Source: Algoriphagus resistens (GTDB lineage: Bacteria; Bacteroidota; Bacteroidia; Cytophagales; Cyclobacteriaceae). Taken from it: DNA of 64,000 nt. Every line of letters starts with the position of its first letter. Positions within the stretch are counted from its first letter, which is position 1. Shown here piece after piece: positions 8,732 through 18,852 of this stretch. The DNA is taken from NCBI RefSeq assembly GCF_001442615.1, contig NZ_LMXN01000011.1:62001-126000 (forward strand), in the 5' to 3' direction. The notes under the pieces are model-generated. The model ran no database searches and had not been told where the DNA came from. It saw nothing but the letters and a program-made list of their open reading frames with translations. Both the position numbers and the translations under genes were made by a program.

Positions 8732-10345
8732 TTACTTAAGTTTTCCTTCAGTATCGGTAAATGAACCTATAATTTGTGCGCCGCTGTTAATCGTAACTGT
8801 GCCATAAACAGTGATCGAATTGTCTTCGCCTAAGAATTCCAAAGTACCTCCACTGTTCAGTTTTAAATCACCGTAGATTACAGTGCTGCCATGAAGCTGG
8901 AGTTTAGACTGGCTATTGATAATTAAGCTTCTATTCTTTTGATATTGTCCAAATACAAAGGACCCATTTACTGTCATCAATCCATTGCTGTTGATATTCA
9001 GGTTCTGTTCGATGGCCAAGGAACCGCAGAATAAGAAAGTGCCTCCGATGTTTACGTTTTTTAGTACCGTTGAACCGGAATAGGACTGGGATTCATTGCC
9101 GTTTACATTGAGATTGGGGCTTCCGCTATAGGACGGCAGGCCTTCACAAGAAACATCTGCGGACTCTTCATTTTTATTTATTTTCAGAATCTGAAGACCT
9201 CCGAAACCAGTAGCCACAAATACAAACTCCTCTTCGTTTCTAACAAAATTGGAAGAGCCGTCAAGATCCAAAACACCGAATTCTTTGATTGCAGCTAAAT
9301 CGGACACATCAGAAATAGAAATACCTGCAGCGCCATTTGCCATAAAGAGCAGGTTGTCATCCACAGAAACCGCGTTGGTAACAATATCTCCTTCAGCTAC
9401 ATCATCAGGACGGATTGGAATGGCTAATTTTTGAATTAAGCTACCATCAGTCATTTTGTAAATCCCAGCTCCGTTTGCACCTTCAGAAACATAAAGAGCA
9501 GCGTTATCGATATCCATAGTTCTCTTTGCGCCATCCACGTCTGCTGTCAATGGAATAGAAATCACTTCAGAAAGACTGTTCGGATCTAAAATGTGAATAC
9601 CAGAAGTTCCGCTAAGTACCGCCAGTTTATCGCTTCCAAATGCTACTGCCCTTAAGTCTTCCATTTCAACAGAAGCCCCCGGGGTTTGAGTGGCGTCAAA
9701 TAGTCCGATTACACCATCATTACCGCTGGTTACTGCTGTATTTGAATTGGTGTTTGCAAGGTCAGTAGCCACAAAACCAGGCAAAGATGTGTAAACAAAA
9801 TCTGACGTGAACCTACCACCAGCAACAGATACAGTGATCAGGTTGGCCGGGGAAGTGACATCCGTATTTTCGTCGATGTTCACCGCTGCTGCCAGGTATA
9901 GCTTACCGTTTTTATATTCTAGAGAGCTGATATCTGTATCTGTGAAAACAGCCTGCTCGGTAATCTGCGGGCTATAAGGATTTGTGATATCAAAGATATC
10001 CACTGCTCCTAAGTACGTATCACCTTCCATATTGTAAGAAACGTAAGCGTAGTTACCATCAATATCCACATGGGTAGCACGAAGCGTTTGGCTGCCTACT
10101 TCAGGAGCATCCACTTGGGAAACTAGCACCAAAGGCAGATCGGAAGCTTCTTCCTGGATTCTTCCTGCAGGGGCATTGGGGTCGATCAGGCTGACTACTC
10201 CCGCATTATCCAATTTCACACGGGCAGTGAGGGACTCACTGTCAGAATTGATTGTAATTGACCCCTCACTAATAGGATTTGAGGTGTCATTACATGAGTA
10301 AAACGTAAAGGCAAGGGCTAGGCCGAGTAGGTAATGTTTTTTCAT
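8732..10345 (-). CDS. LVIVD-type beta-propeller lipoprotein with C-terminal beta-helix
   Basis: 537 residues. Lipobox FYSC (Cys18). Residues 60-390 contain LVIVD-style propeller repeats: strands such as VDIDGNYAYVSY, AVDIFDITNPYSPQ, LAVLSGTSGIHILD and FVFVATGFGGLQILKIN recur every 45 residues or so. The last 125 residues change character to short hydrophobic and Asn/Ser-rich repeats (LNINSNGLMTVNGSF, LKLNSGGTLEFLG) like a right-handed beta-helix or bactofilin-like domain, similar in style to the N-terminal half of the protein encoded at 10655-12901. Probably an outer-membrane lipoprotein facing the surface or periplasm. Its promoter is at 10550-10579. Function unknown. Confidence 0.85.
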   Translation of the reverse strand: MKKHYLLGLALAFTFYSCNDTSNPISEGSITINSDSESLTARVKLDNAGVVSLIDPNAPAGRIQEEASDLPLVLVSQVDAPEVGSQTLRATHVDIDGNYAYVSYNMEGDTYLGAVDIFDITNPYSPQITEQAVFTDTDISSLEYKNGKLYLAAAVNIDENTDVTSPANLITVSVAGGRFTSDFVYTSLPGFVATDLANTNSNTAVTSGNDGVIGLFDATQTPGASVEMEDLRAVAFGSDKLAVLSGTSGIHILDPNSLSEVISIPLTADVDGAKRTMDIDNAALYVSEGANGAGIYKMTDGSLIQKLAIPIRPDDVAEGDIVTNAVSVDDNLLFMANGAAGISISDVSDLAAIKEFGVLDLDGSSNFVRNEEEFVFVATGFGGLQILKINKNEESADVSCEGLPSYSGSPNLNVNGNESQSYSGSTVLKNVNIGGTFLFCGSLAIEQNLNINSNGLMTVNGSFVFGQYQKNRSLIINSQSKLQLHGSTVIYGDLKLNSGGTLEFLGEDNSITVYGTVTINSGAQIIGSFTDTEGKLK

Positions 10346-10654
10346 AGTTTAATTTTAAATGCCTTATTTTTAAGATTCATCAAGAAAAATGAATTTCAGA
10401 AATTTAGCTTTGGAATTAAGTATCGTTTAAATTAATTAATCAAATGATATTATTGATTGATCGGTCTGATTCGGCGACAATTGATAGAATATTTGGGTTT
10501 CTATCAATACTTGATAGGTGTTGTTTAAGTGGTAAACCTAATAGTGGCGCAAATGTAGGAATAGTTTTAGTTTTACAAATAGCTATGGCGCAATAGTTTA
10601 TAAAAAAACACTAGTTGGTAGGCCGGAGGGGAATTAGATAGCTTGAAGGGTGAA
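10346..10654. other. Intergenic region with the lipoprotein gene's promoter
   Basis: A 309-base, AT-rich gap between two minus-strand genes. It holds the minus-strand promoter at 10550-10579, implying a leader of about 200 bases for the lipoprotein gene. No coding frame is seen, and no clear terminator for the gene ending at 10655. Confidence 0.6.
10550..10579 (-). promoter_or_regulatory. Bacteroidota-type promoter
   Basis: On the minus strand TTTG (10579-10576), an 18-base spacer and TACATTTG (10557-10550). This fits the Bacteroidota primary-sigma consensus of a -33 TTTG and a -7 TAnnTTTG. Predicted start is near 10543, giving a long leader for the gene at 10345. Confidence 0.75.
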
Positions 10655-12901
10655 TTAATTCCTTAACAATTTAATTTGCTGGGAATGATCCCCCCATTGG
10701 ATGTCAAGAATATAAAGTCCAGCGGATTTATTTCGGATCCAAGTGGATACCCACGGAGATACTTCATCAGGTGAAGTGAATGTTTGGGTTTCACCTGTCC
10801 CTACCAGATTTGTAAGGGAAATAGTGATGACTTCATCTTGGTACTGATGAAGCTGAATTAGGTCAATAGCGATGTCGGAATCGGAGGAACTTGGATTGGG
10901 ATAGGCTACCCATGCAGTGCTGCCATTGATTGGAGTTACCTCTATCGCCTTGGTGTTGCTATAGCTGAACTTGCCAGAGTAATCTACCTGCTTTAGTCTA
11001 TAGAAAATGCTTCCTCCGGATTTCGGGAGATCTTTGTCTAGGTAACTATACCTAACTGGTATCTCCGAATACCCATTACCTTCCACACTTCCGATAGTTT
11101 GCCATTCTTTGACATTGTTTACCGCACGTTCGAGTTCGAAGTGGGAGTTTCCCCATTCCTTGACTGTGGACCATTCCAGGAGGGCTGATCGGTCTCGGGA
11201 TTGGTAGGAGGCATTGAAGGATAGCAATTCGACTGGGAGAATTCTATAGGTGACTCTGATGATCACTAACCCGTTGGATCCACTTCCTCCTCCATCGCGT
11301 CCCCCGCCACCTCCTGATCCTGAATTATCCTTTCCGTTAAATCCTCTTGCATCCCGGTTTCCGTTCCCTCCAATAGATGATCCTCCATTTCCTGCAGAGG
11401 GCCTGCCTCCTCCATTTCCTTGTCCGGGATTGCTTCCGACTCCACCCCCACCAGCAGCAACAACTTTACTTATTCCGGCTGCATTGAGAATTCCTTCATC
11501 CACACCCAATAAAATAGTAGCGTAGGCAGGGCAATTTCCGCATGATCTGGAAAGATCCACTCCATCTGCACCATTGCCTCCTGTGTTTCCATTCCCATTG
11601 ATTCCCGGTCCATTTGCTCCTGCACCACCACCTCCGGATCTTTGATTGCCATTGCCCGAATTTCCTGAACTTCCCCCTCTATTGGAATTATTTGTGGTAG
11701 AATTTCCCCCGTTTCCATTTGAGTTTCCATTATAGGCACCTCCCCCTCCAAAGCCACCATTGTTCCCATTGCCGTTATTGAAGTTGGTTGATCCGCCCCC
11801 TCCACCACCTTGGGAAGTGATGATGCTATGGAACGCCGAATTCAATCCGTTTCTTCCAGCTGCATTGGCTGACAATGATCCTGTTCCTCCATAGCCTACT
11901 GTTACACTATATTCAGCCAGAGGTGTAATTGCCACATTATCTTGATAAGAAATCCCCCCAGCTCCTCCTCCTCCTGAGGCGTCACCGTATCCCCCGCCTC
12001 CGCCTCCTGCCAGGGTCAAAATCTGAGCGTCTATTAATTCCTCATTTGCAATTATCTGGGGTAAAACAAAGACGTCTGAACACCTATATATATAAACGAC
12101 GTCATATCCATTGACATCGGTGATTACGGAACTAGTATGACAAACAACAGATGGGCAGTGGCCCACTGTTGCCCCTCCTGCCAATTTTGGGTTGGCATTT
12201 CCAGTAGGCATTTTGTTTACAACTAGAGCAGAGCCACTTTGTTGGTAGTCATAGTCATTTCCCGTAATCCCTCCGTTGGAGTCAGTGTAAAATTCACCTG
12301 ATACGGAAATAGAGTTGCATTGATTACCGTTGAGTGCTTCTATTTTACTGCTTCCATTAATTTTTAAAGTTCCTGCAGTTAGTGTCCCTGCTAAAGAAAT
12401 TGTGGAATTATTCTCCAGGTGTCCCGAAATAGTTGCTGTACCGGAAATTAAAATGGGGGAATTGCTTTGGAAGGTAATATTTCCATTGACATTAAGTTCT
12501 CCATAGCTATTTAAAACGCCTCCGTAATTTTTCGGACCAGTGATATTTAATGTCCCGTAGTTATTAATTGTTGTCCCCCCGTTTAAGTTTAAATTGTTGG
12601 GATTGAAGGTGCCGTAGTTATTTACAGTCCAATTGCCATTCCAATTGCCTCCATTGCTTTTGTTAAGAGTAACACCCGGACCAATACAAAGTTTAGAGCC
12701 ATTTAGGTTTATTTCATTGGAATAAGTGAAATTTCCCTGGAAACAGATTACGGATGAAGCATTTTGATTAGAAGGGAAAGGGGTGGTAGAAGATGTAATA
12801 GTATGTGTACAAGGGGCGCAGCTCTGCGCCCACACCTCTACACCCCAGAAAATATGGGCGTAGCAAAAAATCATGAAAACGAATAGAAATCTATTCTTCA
12901 T
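10655..12901 (-). CDS. Gly-rich surface protein with T9SS sorting domain
   Basis: 748 residues from the Met at 12901, chosen over an upstream in-frame Met at 12940 because it directly begins a signal peptide (MKNRFLFVFMIFCYAH... ending VWAQ). Residues 30-235 are a repeat-rich beta-helix-like region (short strands such as LNLNGGTTINNYGTLNI). Residues 280-560 form a glycine-rich cassette with GGGGGG runs and Asn. Then comes a fibronectin-like segment (LPVELLSFNASYQ...) and a type A T9SS sorting domain (WVAYPNPSSSDSD to QQIKLLRN). The last 180 residues are clearly paralogous to those of the protein at 3517-8472. Secreted by T9SS; role unknown, probably structural or adhesive. Confidence 0.9.
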   Translation of the reverse strand: MKNRFLFVFMIFCYAHIFWGVEVWAQSCAPCTHTITSSTTPFPSNQNASSVICFQGNFTYSNEINLNGSKLCIGPGVTLNKSNGGNWNGNWTVNNYGTFNPNNLNLNGGTTINNYGTLNITGPKNYGGVLNSYGELNVNGNITFQSNSPILISGTATISGHLENNSTISLAGTLTAGTLKINGSSKIEALNGNQCNSISVSGEFYTDSNGGITGNDYDYQQSGSALVVNKMPTGNANPKLAGGATVGHCPSVVCHTSSVITDVNGYDVVYIYRCSDVFVLPQIIANEELIDAQILTLAGGGGGGYGDASGGGGAGGISYQDNVAITPLAEYSVTVGYGGTGSLSANAAGRNGLNSAFHSIITSQGGGGGGSTNFNNGNGNNGGFGGGGAYNGNSNGNGGNSTTNNSNRGGSSGNSGNGNQRSGGGGAGANGPGINGNGNTGGNGADGVDLSRSCGNCPAYATILLGVDEGILNAAGISKVVAAGGGGVGSNPGQGNGGGRPSAGNGGSSIGGNGNRDARGFNGKDNSGSGGGGGRDGGGSGSNGLVIIRVTYRILPVELLSFNASYQSRDRSALLEWSTVKEWGNSHFELERAVNNVKEWQTIGSVEGNGYSEIPVRYSYLDKDLPKSGGSIFYRLKQVDYSGKFSYSNTKAIEVTPINGSTAWVAYPNPSSSDSDIAIDLIQLHQYQDEVITISLTNLVGTGETQTFTSPDEVSPWVSTWIRNKSAGLYILDIQWGDHSQQIKLLRN

Positions 12902-12971
12902 GGGATGAAACTTGAGATTTTGGGCAAAGGGGGTGCCCAACTGATTAGTGATTAAGCGATTAAGGGTAATG

Positions 12972-12979
12972 CAAAGGTA
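12972..12979 (-). promoter_or_regulatory. Probable -7 promoter element
   Basis: On the minus strand TACCTTTGC, a strong match to TAnnTTTG, about 70 bases upstream of the start at 12901. No convincing TTTG at the usual distance, so only the -7 box is called. Confidence 0.5.
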
Positions 12980-13120
12980 TGTACTCTTCTATTAATATCT
13001 TAATTTTTATTCAAAGTAATGTAGTTTGTATAAACTAAAAGCGTTTTTAATTATTTGATGAATCGCTTGATTATTTTAAGATTTACGAGCTTTTCGTATC
13101 ATTTAGATTAGATTGGATAC

Positions 13121-13155
13121 AAAAAAGCCCTTAAATTATTCAATTCAAGGGCTTA
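13121..13155 (-). terminator. Terminator of rho
   Basis: On the minus strand AAGCCCTTGAA ... TTTAAGGGCTT followed by TTTT, starting 23 bases beyond the rho stop codon. Confidence 0.9.
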
Positions 13156-13177
13156 GGAAATTTAGTAAAAGATGGTT

Positions 13178-14968
13178 TTATCCGTTCATTGAAATCAAGA
13201 ACTCCGCATTGTCCCGGGTTCCTTTCATTCGTTGTAGCAGGAATTCCATAGATTCCTGGGAATTCATATCACTCATCAACTTACGAAGAATCCATACACG
13301 CTGCATTTCTTCTTTGTCCATCAACAGGTCCTCACGACGTGTACCTGAGTTAAGTACATCGATAGAAGGGTAGATTCGTCTGTTGGCAAGTTTACGGTCG
13401 AGTGCAAGTTCCATGTTACCGGTTCCTTTGAATTCTTCAAAGATCACTTCATCCATTTTAGAACCTGTCTCTACCAATGCGGTAGCGATGATAGTCAATG
13501 ACCCACCGTTCTCTACGTTACGTGCCGCACCGAAGAAGCGCTTTGGCTTATGAAGTGCATTGGCATCCACACCACCGGAAAGAATCTTTCCTGAACTTGG
13601 AACTACAGTATTGTGGGCTCTGGCAAGTCTGGTGATAGAATCCAGCAGGATTACTACATCATGGCCTACTTCTACCATACGCTTGGCTTTTTCCAATACG
13701 ATATTGGAAACCTTTACATGTCTGTCGGCAGTCTCATCAAATGTGGAGGAAATCACCTCTGCATTCACTGAGCGTGCCATATCTGTCACCTCCTCAGGTC
13801 GCTCATCGATCAGCAAGATCATCAAGTGGACTTCAGGATGATTTTTGGTAATAGCATTTGCGATCTGCTGAAGCAATACGGTTTTACCGGTTTTTGGCTG
13901 GGCCACAATCATTCCTCTCTGACCCTTTCCGATAGGGGCAAATAAATCAACTACACGTGTGGAGAACTTATCTCCTGTAGTAGACAGGTTTAATCTTTCT
14001 TCTGGGAAAAGCGGAGTCAAGTATTCAAAAGGGACACGGTCTCTGATTTCATCTGTAGTCTTGCCATTGACAGTGGCGATCTTCAAGAGAGCAAAATATT
14101 TTTCTCCTTCTTTTGGGGGACGGATAGATCCTTTGATATGATCCCCGGTCTTCAGCCCGAAAAGTTTTACCTGGCTAGGAGATACATAGATATCATCCGG
14201 GGAGGCGAGGTAATTATAATCCAATGAGCGAAGGAAGCCGTAGCCTTCCTGCATCATTTCCAATACGCCTTCATTTTCGATTACCCCATCGAATTCTCGT
14301 GGGTTTACTCCAGGACGCCTGCGGTTTGAATGGGGGACAGTCTCGGCTGCCGGCGCCATCACTTCGTCCGGTGACTTGAAGTTTCTCCTTTTTGGGAGCT
14401 CAACTTCCTGCTCCGGCTTAGGTGCTAGGCTTGTCGTCTTTGCTGGCTTTTCTTCCTGATTATCAGGAGTAATAGCTACTTCTTCAAATACTTTTTTTCT
14501 TGGTCTGAAAGTTTTTGGCTCTTCAGTGTTTGCTTCAGGTTGGGGGGTAGACTGAGGCTTTCTTTCAGGTTGTTCAGGCTGAGCTTCTTTTTTGGGTTTC
14601 CAGTCTGACTTGGTTTCTTTTGCCTTTGGTTCAGGACGACTTTTAGGCTCAGGAGTAGGTTTGGCTTCAGCAGAGGCTGCTTCCGGTACTTCCGTAACGT
14701 TTTGTCTTTTGAACTTAGGCTTGTATTCCGGTTCTTCGGTTGATTTTGCGGGAGCAGGTTTAGGTTTTTCTGCTGCTTGAGTAGGCTCTACCGTTGCCGA
14801 AGGCTTCTTTTTTGGAAGGGCTTTTTCAGGGGTGATGGCCTGCTGGTCGAGGATAGCATAGACGAGTTCGTCTTTCTTTAGAGATTTGTGGTTTTTGACA
14901 CCTAGCTCCTCAGCGATTTCCTTCAGTTCAGATAATAATCTGACTCTGAGTTCTTCTATGTTGTACAT
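13178..14968 (-). CDS. rho: Transcription termination factor Rho
   Basis: 596 residues from the Met at 14968 ([12 protein letters not shown]), which begins the Rho N-terminal helical domain; an in-frame Met 69 bases upstream is unlikely. Order: Rho N-domain (1-45), a disordered Pro/Glu/Lys-rich insert (about 50-225), the RNA-binding cold-shock-like domain ([16 protein letters not shown]...) and the RecA-like hexameric ATPase with P-loop [15 protein letters not shown] and Walker [14 protein letters not shown]. coli Rho is 419 residues; the extra length is the insert, which is common in Bacteroidota. It terminates transcripts by ATP-driven translocation on RNA. Single gene with its own terminator. 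Confidence 0.98.
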   Translation of the reverse strand: MYNIEELRVRLLSELKEIAEELGVKNHKSLKKDELVYAILDQQAITPEKALPKKKPSATVEPTQAAEKPKPAPAKSTEEPEYKPKFKRQNVTEVPEAASAEAKPTPEPKSRPEPKAKETKSDWKPKKEAQPEQPERKPQSTPQPEANTEEPKTFRPRKKVFEEVAITPDNQEEKPAKTTSLAPKPEQEVELPKRRNFKSPDEVMAPAAETVPHSNRRRPGVNPREFDGVIENEGVLEMMQEGYGFLRSLDYNYLASPDDIYVSPSQVKLFGLKTGDHIKGSIRPPKEGEKYFALLKIATVNGKTTDEIRDRVPFEYLTPLFPEERLNLSTTGDKFSTRVVDLFAPIGKGQRGMIVAQPKTGKTVLLQQIANAITKNHPEVHLMILLIDERPEEVTDMARSVNAEVISSTFDETADRHVKVSNIVLEKAKRMVEVGHDVVILLDSITRLARAHNTVVPSSGKILSGGVDANALHKPKRFFGAARNVENGGSLTIIATALVETGSKMDEVIFEEFKGTGNMELALDRKLANRRIYPSIDVLNSGTRREDLLMDKEEMQRVWILRKLMSDMNSQESMEFLLQRMKGTRDNAEFLISMNG

Positions 14969-15175
14969 AAAGAGGGGATGAAATAAATAAAATGTAGTAA
15001 ATGCGGTATTTGAGATCGTGGATGATTTTCTGAGCAAAAAAGATCTGCAGGAAATAACTCAAGTCAAAGTGGGCTGACTTGCTCATTCACGGTGATGTCA
15101 CAATATTAACCGATGCGAATGTATTAACCAAATATTTGTTCTTGATCGTTCAATATTTCATTCATTTTGGACGAA

Positions 15176-15865
15176 TTAGCCATTTATCTGCCTCAGAATT
15201 AGCAAGGATTTCCAGTTTCCAGGATTGTCCAGGTGCTGGCTATAGAAGTCGAGTAGGTGATCCAAAAGCTTTTGGCGCAGGGATTTACTAACTTTTACCT
15301 CATTGGTAAATGAGTCAGACATGAGTGCTGTCAGATAAGTTTCAGCTTGATTAAGTTCGGCAGCAGTAAATGGTTGAGAACGGCTTTCGGACAAAAAACC
15401 GAGTGCTTCTTCCGGGGCAAACCCTAAAAAGCGCGCCTTTTCGATAAGGAACACCAAAGGGAATTGGCCGAGATGTACAGCTTTGCTATCTAAATGAAGG
15501 ATGCATTTTTTGAGAAAATCAAAGAGTGGCTCATTCTGATAGTTCTCATAAATGGATTTACTTATTACTTCTGTGATGAAAAGGGCAATTCCAGTTCGTG
15601 TAAAGTCAAAAGGAATGAGTTGATGTGCGCGCTGCAGTTGTGCTTCGGAGATCCGCTGTAAACCAGCGTTGTCTTTGTCATAGACAACAAGTTCGAGCAG
15701 GGTGAGTGGCTGGTATAAAGCTATTTTTGATTTGTTTCCCTGCGCACGTACACCATTTACCAGATAGGATTTAAGACCAAGCTCCCGGGTAAAGATCTTT
15801 ACAATGATACTCGTTTCTTTATATCGAATGGCACTCAGCACTATTCCTTGGGTCTTTTTAAGCAT
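15176..15865 (-). CDS. recO: DNA repair protein RecO
   Basis: 229 residues from the Met at 15865 (MLKKTQGIVLSAIRYKETS), the conserved opening of the RecO OB-fold; the longer frame upstream lacks similarity. The C-terminal helical part follows from about residue 85. RecO loads RecA on SSB-coated single-stranded DNA with RecR. The zinc-finger cysteines of some RecO proteins are absent here. Stand-alone gene, with 190 bases to the next gene upstream. Confidence 0.92.
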   Translation of the reverse strand: MLKKTQGIVLSAIRYKETSIIVKIFTRELGLKSYLVNGVRAQGNKSKIALYQPLTLLELVVYDKDNAGLQRISEAQLQRAHQLIPFDFTRTGIALFITEVISKSIYENYQNEPLFDFLKKCILHLDSKAVHLGQFPLVFLIEKARFLGFAPEEALGFLSESRSQPFTAAELNQAETYLTALMSDSFTNEVKVSKSLRQKLLDHLLDFYSQHLDNPGNWKSLLILRQING

Positions 15866-16054
15866 TCTATTATTCTGAAAGTCTTTGGGGTGTTCCTGCA
15901 GATACCCGCAGAAAAAGGTGCAGATATCCCGTGGTTTTTTCATCTATTCCTCGCCCATAAACGAGGTTTTAATCAGGCATTATGTTTTCAATTCACACGC
16001 ATTGGTTAGAGGAATAAGGCCTTAAACACCCGACATCTGTCACCCAACATCAAT

Positions 16055-16639
16055 CTATTTCTTATCCTCATAAAAACACCTCCTGCAGCGGGCTTCATAG
16101 CTTTCCTTTTCGCCCAGCACTACTTTTTCTTTTGCATCGGATAGCCGGAAGGAGAACGCTGCCAAGTCACCGCACTTCATACATATCGCATTCACTTTGG
16201 TGACATACTCAGCGATAGCCATCAATTTTGGCATAGGTTCAAAAGGGTTTCCTTCAAAATCCATATCCAGGCCCGCAAGAATCACACGTTTGCCCTGACT
16301 GGCCAGCTTCTGTGCCACGGGGACGATTTGTTCATCGAAAAACTGTACCTCATCAATCCCCACCACATCACAGTCTCCACTTAGCAGCAGGATATCATTT
16401 GCAAAGTGTACCGGCGTAGACCGGATAGAGTTGTCATTGTGGGAAACCACATCATTTTCATCGTACCGTTTATCTACCGATGGCTTGAATATCTCTACCT
16501 TTTGCTTTGCAATTCTGGCTCGGTTAAGCCTACGGATCAATTCTTCTGTTTTTCCAGAAAACATGGAGCCGCAGATCACTTCGATCTGACCTTTGTTGCC
16601 CGGAGACTTAAGCCTACCAATTGAAGGTTCTAAAAACAT
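16055..16639 (-). CDS. tdk: Thymidine kinase
   Basis: 194 residues from the Met at 16639 ([10 protein letters not shown]). Type II thymidine kinase: P-loop [11 protein letters not shown], the DEVQFF Walker B/lasso motif, [11 protein letters not shown] and a zinc ribbon with CMKCG and CRRC. Phosphorylates thymidine to dTMP in nucleoside salvage, in the cytosol. Seven bases after the stop of the ferredoxin gene on the same strand, so the two are co-transcribed. Confidence 0.96.
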   Translation of the reverse strand: MFLEPSIGRLKSPGNKGQIEVICGSMFSGKTEELIRRLNRARIAKQKVEIFKPSVDKRYDENDVVSHNDNSIRSTPVHFANDILLLSGDCDVVGIDEVQFFDEQIVPVAQKLASQGKRVILAGLDMDFEGNPFEPMPKLMAIAEYVTKVNAICMKCGDLAAFSFRLSDAKEKVVLGEKESYEARCRRCFYEDKK

Positions 16640-16646
16640 ACTGATG

Positions 16647-16973
16647 CTATTCGCTATAGTGTACGTGAGGGAATTTATTGAATTTGTCAACCCGAACCAC
16701 AATCTCTCCTGATGGAAGTTCCGCCTGACAAGCCAGTCTTTCCCCGGGTTTTAATCTGCCTTGCCTGAAAAACTCAAGTTCCGCTTTGGTTGGGGAGGAG
16801 AGGTTTTCTTCTCCGGAGGTCAAGATGATTTTACAGGTGGTACATCTACCCTTTTTCCCACAGGCATGCATCCAGTCGATACCATTTTCATGAATAATTT
16901 CGATAACTTTACGATGAACACTAGTAGAATTAATCCTCAGATTAAATAGATTTTCTATGACGATTTGAGGCAT
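16647..16973 (-). CDS. 2Fe-2S ferredoxin
   Basis: 108 residues. Adrenodoxin/plant-type 2Fe-2S fold with cluster ligands in [12 protein letters not shown] and a fourth Cys in ERLACQAEL. Soluble electron carrier; its partner reductase cannot be told from context. Divergent to the plus-strand gene at 17008, with only 34 bases between the two start codons, so both promoters must overlap. Confidence 0.92.
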   Translation of the reverse strand: MPQIVIENLFNLRINSTSVHRKVIEIIHENGIDWMHACGKKGRCTTCKIILTSGEENLSSPTKAELEFFRQGRLKPGERLACQAELPSGEIVVRVDKFNKFPHVHYSE

Positions 16974-17007
16974 TTGTTCGTTGACTTTTGTAAAACACCA
17001 CTCTTCA

Positions 17008-18120
17008 ATGACAACTCAAATTAACAGCAATTATTTAGAAAAATATGCCGAAGACTATGCCGCAATAGTCATCGGGCAGTTTTTCTCTTCCAGGCAATAC
17101 ATGACCGGGCAGGATATTGTGAAGCTGACCAACAGTGTACAGGTGAATTTCTTTATTCTCAAAAGGCTATTCGAATTGTGGCAGGAGGAATTAGAAAAAC
17201 TCAAGAGTAACCCGTATTTTGATTACAGGGATATTACGGTCCATGAGGCGTTGACTGATTTTATGAATGTCCTTTCCAGGAGAATCAAGATAGAAAAAGA
17301 GCAATTGCAACCCCTCTTGCAAACAGCGGTGCAGCAGGCGGTCCAGCTTGCAACAGATCCGGTTACCTTTTACCAAAATGAGATATCAAAAGCTCCAGCG
17401 GGACAAATAAATGAGTTTCTCAAGGAAAACAAGAAGTATTACAAGTGGCATAACCAAGCAATTTTCTTTCTGATAGATAAGGCTGGGTTTGGCCATGACC
17501 AAAGCGCTTATTTACGTGCGGTGGCAGCCAACTATCAGGTGATAAAGGAATCGCTGGAATCTGTGAATTTGCTTCTCGCGACCTTTGGCGATGTAAAACC
17601 GTTTGATCTGGATGCTTATTTGGTCCAGGAAACCGCGGAAATACCTTCTGCTTCCATTCCAGAGATGAGTAAAGAGCAAGAGACAAAAAGCTCCTTCTTT
17701 GATCAGGTGGAAATAGAAGCTTCCGGCATTAGAAATAGTGCTGATGAGGTAGTAAAAGAAAGGGAGCCGGAACCTGTAAAAGTAGCGCAGCCTACCTATA
17801 GTAATGGTAAAGCCAATGGTTTAGATCCCTATAATTTGAAGGTTAAATTCGAAACACTCTCTTATAAGGGCATGAAGGGGATCATGGGAGAATTGGCAGA
17901 AAGTCTGGCCATCAATCAGCGTTTTATGTTTACCAAAGAACTTTTTGACGGAAATGCCGATTTACTAAAGCATGCATTAAAATCTATAGACAAATGCGGC
18001 TCATTTGATGAGGCAATTAGCCTGGTCAATTCCCGCTACGTAGGAGAATTAGGCTGGAAAGCAGATAATGAACCAGTCCAAGAATTTTTGTTGCTGGTTT
18101 ATAGAAAGTTTGAAGTTTAA
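17008..18120 (+). CDS. Conserved cytosolic protein of unknown function
   Basis: 370 residues from the ATG at 17008 (a TTG nine codons upstream is the alternative). No signal peptide or membrane segment. Residues 1-205 are mainly amphipathic helices (for example the LFELWQEELEKLK and RIKIEKEQLQPLLQ stretches); 210-270 is a Glu/Ser/Lys-rich linker; 275-370 is a compact helical domain opening LKVKFETLSYKGMKGIMGEL and closing FLLLVYRKFEV. I do not recognise the family, though the gene has normal codon use and ends at a good terminator. Confidence 0.85.
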   Translation: MTTQINSNYLEKYAEDYAAIVIGQFFSSRQYMTGQDIVKLTNSVQVNFFILKRLFELWQEELEKLKSNPYFDYRDITVHEALTDFMNVLSRRIKIEKEQLQPLLQTAVQQAVQLATDPVTFYQNEISKAPAGQINEFLKENKKYYKWHNQAIFFLIDKAGFGHDQSAYLRAVAANYQVIKESLESVNLLLATFGDVKPFDLDAYLVQETAEIPSASIPEMSKEQETKSSFFDQVEIEASGIRNSADEVVKEREPEPVKVAQPTYSNGKANGLDPYNLKVKFETLSYKGMKGIMGELAESLAINQRFMFTKELFDGNADLLKHALKSIDKCGSFDEAISLVNSRYVGELGWKADNEPVQEFLLLVYRKFEV

Positions 18121-18124
18121 TAAG

Positions 18125-18153
18125 AAAAAAGAGCTGGTTTTCAGCTCTTTTTT
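18125..18153. terminator. Bidirectional-looking terminator
   Basis: AAAAAAGAGCTG, loop GTTTT, CAGCTCTTTTTT: a perfect 12-bp stem with A and T tracts on both sides. It serves the plus-strand gene ending at 18120. Confidence 0.95.
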
Positions 18154-18276
18154 CTTTTTGAAAAATGATATCCCCGTAATTCATAGGAATTGCATAATTC
18201 ACAGATTATCTTGTTTTGCATGTTGATATGTTATGCACCAAAGCCTGCCTTTTAGCCATCAGCCCTGTCCAGTTCC

Positions 18277-18852
18277 ATGCAAGGATATCGTAAGCTTCGA
18301 AAAATAGTTTTATCCGATCTTGAGTCTAACTTACCCAAGTCCCTAACCTACCATGTATTAGATCATACACTTGATGTGCTGAATGTATGTAATCAATATA
18401 TAAAGCGGGAAGAGCTTTCTGAAAAAGAACGATATCTGCTGAGGATAGGTGCTATTGTACACGATATGGGGTTTCTCAAAGGGACTGTAAATCATGAAGA
18501 GGCCGGGGCAGCTATGGCAGAACTCATCATGAAGGACTTAGGTGTGAAGCAGGAAGATATAGAGAAAGTAAAAGGGTTGGTGATGGCTACTAAGATCCCT
18601 CAAAACCCCCAAAACCATCTTCAACGAATCATTTGTGACGCTGATTTAGATTATTTAGGAAGAAAAGATTACCCGGAAATCAGCCAGAGGCTATTCACGG
18701 AACTAAAGAACACGAATGTGATATCTACCGCTAAGCAGTGGAGAGAATTACAGATAAATTTTTTGAAGTCCCATCACTATCACACCCCCTTTGCAATCAA
18801 AAACAGAGAGCCACAGAAGCAAATCTGGCTTCAGAAACTGCTTGCTTCTTAA
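18277..18852 (+). CDS. HD-domain phosphohydrolase-like protein
   Basis: 191 residues. Metal-binding HD pattern: His in YHVLDHTLDVL, the His-Asp pair in GAIVHDMGF, His in NHEEAG and Asp in CDADLDYLG. HD proteins hydrolyse nucleotides or cyclic dinucleotides; the substrate here cannot be inferred. Single-domain and cytosolic. Its last four bases overlap the last four of rodA, which converges on it, so the two share no terminator. Confidence 0.88.
   Translation: MQGYRKLRKIVLSDLESNLPKSLTYHVLDHTLDVLNVCNQYIKREELSEKERYLLRIGAIVHDMGFLKGTVNHEEAGAAMAELIMKDLGVKQEDIEKVKGLVMATKIPQNPQNHLQRIICDADLDYLGRKDYPEISQRLFTELKNTNVISTAKQWRELQINFLKSHHYHTPFAIKNREPQKQIWLQKLLAS

Noticed and set aside
18125-18153. Possible insertion-sequence end because of the perfect inverted repeat
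   Set aside because: A- and T-tracts and position right after a stop codon make it a terminator; no transposase nearby.
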